This document shows, in pieces, positions 59,967 to 64,000 of a DNA stretch of 64,000 nt. The notes below the pieces were generated by a model. The model had not been told where the DNA came from and made no database searches. It was given only the letters and a program-made list of their open reading frames with translations. The stretch covers positions 1-64,000 of the forward strand of contig CAUAFL010000001.1 of assembly GCA_958428295.1 (NCBI GenBank). The letters are read 5' to 3'. The translations under genes and the position numbers were made by a program. The DNA is from an uncultured Bacillota bacterium (GTDB lineage: Bacteria > Bacillota_I > Bacilli_A > RF39 > UBA660). Within the stretch, counting starts at the first letter, position 1. The number at the start of each line of letters is the position of its first letter.

Positions 59967-60584
59967 ATGCGTTCTTTAAAAAACACAATTCTTGGACTTA
60001 TCGGTATTTGTTTTCTTGTCGGTGGTGCCTATTTGGTAGCTAATCTTATTAATGAGCAAAATCGTGCGAAACTATCGCCGTCTGAAAAAGTATTAAAAAT
60101 TGGTACTGAGGTAGTAGACTGGAAACTTTATCGTGTTAATCAGGCTTTTTTTATTAAGATTCCTAAACAATTTGTTAAATTGGATGAAGCCACTTTAAAA
60201 GTTAAGTATCCGGCTAATGATCGTCCAGAACTGGTTTTTCAAAGTAGTGATGATCAAACCCATGTTTTTGTTACCGTATCTAATATTGTTATTTCCGATA
60301 GTGATTTAGCTACCTACATTGAAAATACTAAAAATTCTTTAACTGGTTTTAAGGTAACAGAAGCTGTCACTTATCAAAAATATGATAAGACTTTTGCTAA
60401 ATTGGTAGCGACTGATCAACAGGAATTGGGAAATTATTATGATATTCGTTATTTTACAATTAATCAAAAGTTAGTTAAGGTTGAATTTCATACACCTAAA
60501 CAGAAGGTTGAAGAGCTGGAAGAAGTTTCAAAAATATTATTAGACAGTATCTGTTTTCGAGAAGAGGATACAAAAAAAGAATAG
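59967..60584 (+). CDS. Hypothetical membrane-anchored extracytoplasmic protein
   Basis: A 205-residue protein with one N-terminal membrane segment (about 6-27) and an extracytoplasmic domain that alternates short strands and helices. The segment could be an uncleaved anchor. No lipobox and no known motif; a PsbP/Mog1-like fold is possible but not shown. ATG 59967 follows AGGTGATA; the GTG at 59958 lies inside that site. A -10-like TATAAT (59944-59949) just downstream of the tuf terminator may drive it. Confidence 0.75.
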   Translation: MRSLKNTILGLIGICFLVGGAYLVANLINEQNRAKLSPSEKVLKIGTEVVDWKLYRVNQAFFIKIPKQFVKLDEATLKVKYPANDRPELVFQSSDDQTHVFVTVSNIVISDSDLATYIENTKNSLTGFKVTEAVTYQKYDKTFAKLVATDQQELGNYYDIRYFTINQKLVKVEFHTPKQKVEELEEVSKILLDSICFREEDTKKE

Positions 60585-60604
60585 TAAGAGTACTATTTCT
60601 TTTT
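60572..60604. terminator. Bidirectional terminator between convergent genes
   Basis: AATAGTA (60580-60586) / TACTATT (60591-60597), loop AGAG, flanked by A-run and T-run. Serves both convergent genes. Confidence 0.8.
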
Positions 60605-61840
60605 GTCTTTGTTTAAATTTTTGTAGAGATTATAAGGAAGCTGACTGATAATATAATCAAATTCACCAATATATTCTGTGATAACACTATGAAATCCTAA
60701 TTTCATTTCATTTAATCCAGAATAGTTATTAGCTTGTTGAAATTCACCACTAACAGCATTTAGATTAATATACTTAAAGTTCCTTTTTTTGTAGTTGTTT
60801 ATCATTTCCCATTTGATAAGATAGTTGGGATTGAGGGTTTTAAACTTGGAATCAAAACCTTCGATGACAAGAAAGGCAGCGTTGTCATAGCAGATGATAA
60901 AGGCGCCTCCGATGATCAATCCCTTTGGATACTGTTTTAATAAATTTGTTGCCCAGACTAAATTTTTTTTGTAGATATTAATTAGTTTATCAGATTCTAT
61001 TTTTTCATTGATTAATTTTTTTCTAGTTGCAATATTGTTTTGTGATTTTTGAATTTGCTGAGCTAAATTATCATTGTTATCTAATTCCTTTTCATAGAGT
61101 TGTTTACTAGAGATGACAAATGTTTCTGTATTTAATTTGGCAAGAAATAATTCTGATTGTTTATCAAAATTTTGATATAGCTCTTGATAATAGGTTAAGG
61201 GTCGATCGTGTTTTCGTTTTACGAATTCGAAAAAAGTCGGTAGATCATTTTCTGTGCCTCGGTAGATCTCTACCCCGGAACGAATTGCCTTTTTAATTTT
61301 ATAGCGTACTCGCTTTTCAAAATGATGATAAATTTCTTTTATATCTTGCTGTAACGTGATCAAAGCTTCAAAACGGGGTTTTTCGGTTTCAAAAAATAAA
61401 GTTTGTCCATGATACTGTAAGTTGAGATTTTTGAGATTTTCTAAGATAATTTCCGTTTCTTGATTGTGATTTAAAATTTGACCATCTTTGTTGCGTAGGT
61501 TAATGGGGATTAAAGGATCGAATTTAAGAAGCATGAATCCTTGTTTCCCTAATAGTTTTTTTAAACGTTCTAACAGCTCTTTTAATTGAAATTGATTACT
61601 GTATTCAATGAGCATTCCGCGGGGAGCATAAGCAATTTTATAATTCATGAAAACTTCACGGTATAACAGTAAGGTGGCTCCAATTAGGTTACCATGATCA
61701 TTCATAATTCCTAGATAATGTGTATCATAGCCAAACTTTTGCATTGTTCTACCATAGGCAGTACTTTGATAGTAACTACGATATTTATGCTTGTTAGCAT
61801 ATTGATCAAATTCAGTTTCCTTTAACGTTATGATCTTCAT
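60593..61840 (-). CDS. FemABX family peptidoglycan aminoacyltransferase
   Basis: A 415-residue aminoacyl-tRNA-dependent ligase that adds amino acids to the lipid II peptide side chain. Two GNAT-like halves: Y-Y-Q-S-T-A-Y-G near 23 with Y-A-P-R-G near 71, and F-V-K-R-K-H near 211 with I-I-G-G-A near 314. An inserted coiled coil (about 252-300) matches the tRNA-arm-like insert of FemA/MurM. The amino acid added cannot be read. ATG at 61840 (reverse) with AAAGGAGC. Divergent from murD, another wall gene. Confidence 0.9.
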   Translation of the reverse strand: MKIITLKETEFDQYANKHKYRSYYQSTAYGRTMQKFGYDTHYLGIMNDHGNLIGATLLLYREVFMNYKIAYAPRGMLIEYSNQFQLKELLERLKKLLGKQGFMLLKFDPLIPINLRNKDGQILNHNQETEIILENLKNLNLQYHGQTLFFETEKPRFEALITLQQDIKEIYHHFEKRVRYKIKKAIRSGVEIYRGTENDLPTFFEFVKRKHDRPLTYYQELYQNFDKQSELFLAKLNTETFVISSKQLYEKELDNNDNLAQQIQKSQNNIATRKKLINEKIESDKLINIYKKNLVWATNLLKQYPKGLIIGGAFIICYDNAAFLVIEGFDSKFKTLNPNYLIKWEMINNYKKRNFKYINLNAVSGEFQQANNYSGLNEMKLGFHSVITEYIGEFDYIISQLPYNLYKNLNKDKKK

Positions 61841-61863
61841 TTTTTTGCTCCTTTGTCCATCTC

Positions 61864-61892
61864 ATTATAGCAATAATTTCACTCTTTTTCAA
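61864..61892 (-). promoter_or_regulatory. FemABX gene promoter
   Basis: On the reverse strand: TTGAAA (61892-61887), 17 bp, TATAAT (61869-61864), 24 bp before the start codon. Nearly consensus. Confidence 0.8.
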
Positions 61893-61901
61893 TGAAAAGG
61901 G

Positions 61902-61930
61902 TTTAAAGATGCCCCTAAAAAACGTATAAT
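61902..61930 (+). promoter_or_regulatory. murD promoter
   Basis: TTTAAA (61902-61907), 17 bp, TATAAT (61925-61930), 20 bp before the murD ATG. Divergent from the FemABX promoter. Confidence 0.65.
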
Positions 61931-61950
61931 GGAAATAGGAGGGAAAATAA

Positions 61951-63306
61951 ATGTTTGAAAACAACAAGATTTTAGTCTTAGGGATGGCTCGTAGTGGCTA
62001 TGAAGCTGCTAAGTTCCTTAGTAAACGAGGCAATACGATTATTTTAAATGATGGTGGTCCCAAGGAAAAGCAAGAGGAAGCAAAGATTTTAGAGTTAGAA
62101 TCTTTGGGAGTTAATCTTATTTTTGGTGAACATCCTGAAGAATTACTGGATGACAGTTTCGATTACTTAATTAAAAACCCAGGAATTGCTATTGATCATC
62201 CTTATGTATTAAAAGCTCGACAATTAGGAATAGAGGTAATTAATGAAGCTGAGATGGCTTATCGTTTATTACCTAAGGATATTACATTGATTGGAATTAC
62301 TGGTACTAATGGAAAAACTACTACCACTACACTTACTTATGAAATGATTAAGAAAAGTGGCAAAAGAGTGCATTTGGCTGGTAATATCGGTTATCCATTA
62401 TGTAGTTTTTTAGAACAGCTGCTTGCGGGTGATATCATCGTAATGGAAGTATCTTGTCAGCAACTAGAAAACTTTGTTAAATTTCGCCCTCATATTGCTT
62501 TAATCACTAATTTATCTGAAGCTCATCTTGATTTTTTAAAAACTTATGATAATTATAAACGTGTAAAATTAAAGTTATTTGCTCAACAAGAGTCTTCAGA
62601 TATTGCTATTTTAAATATTGAAAATGAAGAGGTTATGAAAGGTAGTAAAGGAATTCTTGCAACTACTAAATATTTTTCATCCTGTCAAGAGATTAATGGT
62701 GCTTATTATAAAGATGAAGCACTTTGGTATTATGATGAGAAAATTATTGAACGTCATAAATTCTTGTTACCAGGTAACCATAACATAGAAAATGCTTTAG
62801 GAGCTTTAATGATTGCTAAAGAGGTGGGGGTTTCTAGTGATGTTATTCGGGAAGTATTAACGACCTTTACGGGCGTTGCCCATCGGTTGGAATTTATCAA
62901 AGAAGTGGCAGGAGTTCGTTATTATAATGACACGGAAGCTACCAATACTAAGTGTACACAGATAGCTTTATCATCTTTTCAAGAAAATGTTATTCTTATT
63001 CTTGGGGGACTCGATCGTGGACAAAATTTCCATGATTTAGATGCTTATTTGGCACCTGTTAAAACAATTATTGGAATTGGTCAGTGTCGTGAACGCGTGC
63101 GTGATTATGGCGAAGAAGTAACGATTTCAACGCAGGTATTTGAGCATTTGGAACAAGCTTTTGCTTATTTACAACAAATTGTTAAGCCAAACGATATTGT
63201 ATTACTCAGTCCGGCTTCTGCTTCTTGGGATCAATATAAGCAGTGTGAGGATCGTGGGGAACAGTTTAAAAATTTAGTAGAGGAGATAGAAATAAATGAG
63301 AATTAA
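61951..63306 (+). CDS. murD: UDP-N-acetylmuramoylalanine-D-glutamate ligase
   Basis: Adds D-Glu to UDP-MurNAc-L-Ala. The ATP site [10 protein letters not shown] near 116-125, the N-terminal Rossmann-like G-M-A-R-S-G near 11, and A-H-R-L-E near 309 with the D-T-E-A-T-N region near 329 are typical of Mur ligases. Length (451 residues) is standard. It stands outside a dcw cluster here. ATG 61951 follows AGGAGGG. It overlaps eno by 11 bp, an unusual pairing. Confidence 0.97.
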   Translation: MFENNKILVLGMARSGYEAAKFLSKRGNTIILNDGGPKEKQEEAKILELESLGVNLIFGEHPEELLDDSFDYLIKNPGIAIDHPYVLKARQLGIEVINEAEMAYRLLPKDITLIGITGTNGKTTTTTLTYEMIKKSGKRVHLAGNIGYPLCSFLEQLLAGDIIVMEVSCQQLENFVKFRPHIALITNLSEAHLDFLKTYDNYKRVKLKLFAQQESSDIAILNIENEEVMKGSKGILATTKYFSSCQEINGAYYKDEALWYYDEKIIERHKFLLPGNHNIENALGALMIAKEVGVSSDVIREVLTTFTGVAHRLEFIKEVAGVRYYNDTEATNTKCTQIALSSFQENVILILGGLDRGQNFHDLDAYLAPVKTIIGIGQCRERVRDYGEEVTISTQVFEHLEQAFAYLQQIVKPNDIVLLSPASASWDQYKQCEDRGEQFKNLVEEIEINEN

Positions 63307-64000
63307 AAATATTATTGGTCGGGAAATCTTGGATTCCAGAGGAAATCCTACTGTGGAAGTAGATGTTATTTTAGAAAATGGTCTAATGGAAAGAGCATCT
63401 GTTCCTAGTGGTGCCTCCACAGGAGAACGAGAGGCTTTAGAAATGCGTGACGGTGGTGATCGCTTTCAAGGAAAGGGTGTTTTAACTGCTGTTGCTAATG
63501 TCAATGGAATTCTTCGTGAAAATTTGATTGGTATGGAAGTAGAAAACCAAGCAGAAATTGATGCTAAAATGATCGCTCTTGATGGTACTAAAACAAAATG
63601 TAATTTAGGTGCCAATGCTATTTTGGGAGTATCGATGGCATGTTTAAAGGCTGCTGCTAAGCAGGCTCAGAAACCACTTTATCAATATGTAGGTACAGGG
63701 CGTACTTTGCCTGTTCCAATGATGAACATTATTAATGGAGGAGCACATGCTGATAATTCATTGGATTTCCAAGAATATATGATTATTCCTCAACGAAAAA
63801 ACCTTCATGAGCGTGTCCGTGTGGGTGCTGAAATATTTCATACCTTAAAGACCGTATTAAAAGAAAAAGGCTATGCTACTAGTGTTGGTGATGAAGGTGG
63901 CTTTGCACCTAATTTAAAGAGTAATCAAGAAGGATTTGAATTAATTAATGAAGCGGTAAAAAGAGCTGGTTATGTTCCTGGAGTAGATGTTTGTTATGCC
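63296..64000 (+). CDS. eno: Enolase (5' part, cut by the window edge)
   Basis: The first 235 codons of enolase (2-phosphoglycerate dehydratase). The N-terminus [17 protein letters not shown], the P-S-G-A-S-T-G loop near 38-44 and the catalytic-loop [12 protein letters not shown] near 145 are clear, as is [11 protein letters not shown] near 198. ATG 63296 lies inside the end of murD, preceded by GAGGAGATAG. The reading frame stays open to the last base, so the gene continues past the window. Confidence 0.96.
   Translation, partial: MRIKNIIGREILDSRGNPTVEVDVILENGLMERASVPSGASTGEREALEMRDGGDRFQGKGVLTAVANVNGILRENLIGMEVENQAEIDAKMIALDGTKTKCNLGANAILGVSMACLKAAAKQAQKPLYQYVGTGRTLPVPMMNIINGGAHADNSLDFQEYMIIPQRKNLHERVRVGAEIFHTLKTVLKEKGYATSVGDEGGFAPNLKSNQEGFELINEAVKRAGYVPGVDVCYA

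Noticed and set aside
1..64000. Mycoplasma-type genetic code (TGA as Trp)
   Set aside because: Genes such as ricT (5417-5419) and the hypothetical at 10869 (11499-11501) end in TGA, and tryptophan is encoded by TGG throughout.
1..64000. tRNA, rRNA, insertion sequence or prophage genes
   Set aside because: No T-loop GTTCGANTC-type pattern with matching stems, no transposase or integrase, and no terminal inverted repeats were found by eye. The holin-like protein at 47416 belongs to the YvlD family and is not phage-borne.

Overview
The window is chromosomal DNA from a strongly AT-rich Gram-positive bacterium of the Bacillota, probably a Bacilli-related host-associated lineage. This rests on gene order, which follows the Bacillus subtilis origin-proximal map for long stretches (SRP RNA/tadA-dnaX-ebfC-recR-bofA-holB-ricT-rsmI; pth-mfd-spoVT; metG-tatD-3D protein-rsmA-yabG-veg-spoVG; yabP-yabQ-divIC-tilS-ftsH-dusB-lysS; clpC; cysS-mrnC-rlmB-sigH; rpsL-rpsG-fusA-tuf). 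TGA is used as a stop, so this is the standard bacterial code and not the Mycoplasma code. Several genes are known only from endospore formers (yabG, yabP, yabQ, spoVT, a BofA-like protein), which suggests sporulation ability. No tRNA, rRNA, insertion sequence, prophage or CRISPR array was seen.

Layout. 1-350: three tandem parS-like sites, a perfect Noc-type palindrome, a long inverted repeat, and a short SRP RNA with its promoter. 360-15.8 kb: DNA replication/repair and translation housekeeping genes, with a T-box leader before metG. 15.8-20.4 kb: an accessory island between the 3D-domain gene and rsmA. It holds three TasA/camelysin-like secreted proteins, a SipW-type signal peptidase, and three further membrane proteins. 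20.5-31.8 kb: rsmA to lysS, including the sporulation genes and two unknown tandem paralogues. 31.8-37.3 kb: a second accessory island between lysS and clpC, where B. subtilis has ctsR-mcsA-mcsB. It carries a glutamine amidotransferase, a YfcC-like transporter and two large surface proteins. One surface protein has a glycine-rich domain and the other has BspA-type leucine-rich repeats; both begin with the same kind of signal and module as the island-1 fibre proteins. 37.4-44.5 kb: clpC, cysS, a YugP-like protease, mrnC, rlmB, sigH. 44.6-53.1 kb: uvrA-yvlD-like-lgt-trxB-yvcK-whiA, a GH3 lipoprotein and clpP. 53.2-64 kb: a TGS-kinase fusion, a ferritin-like protein, the str operon, a FemAB-type transferase, murD and the start of eno.

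How it fits together. The two accessory islands look like one dispersed surface-fibre system: one SipW-type peptidase and at least six proteins that share a TasA-like N-terminal module. I regard this as the most interesting part of the window. The parS cluster and Noc-type sites point to origin-proximal chromosome organisation and division control. All function calls come from reading the translated sequence and recalled family knowledge; no database search was possible.
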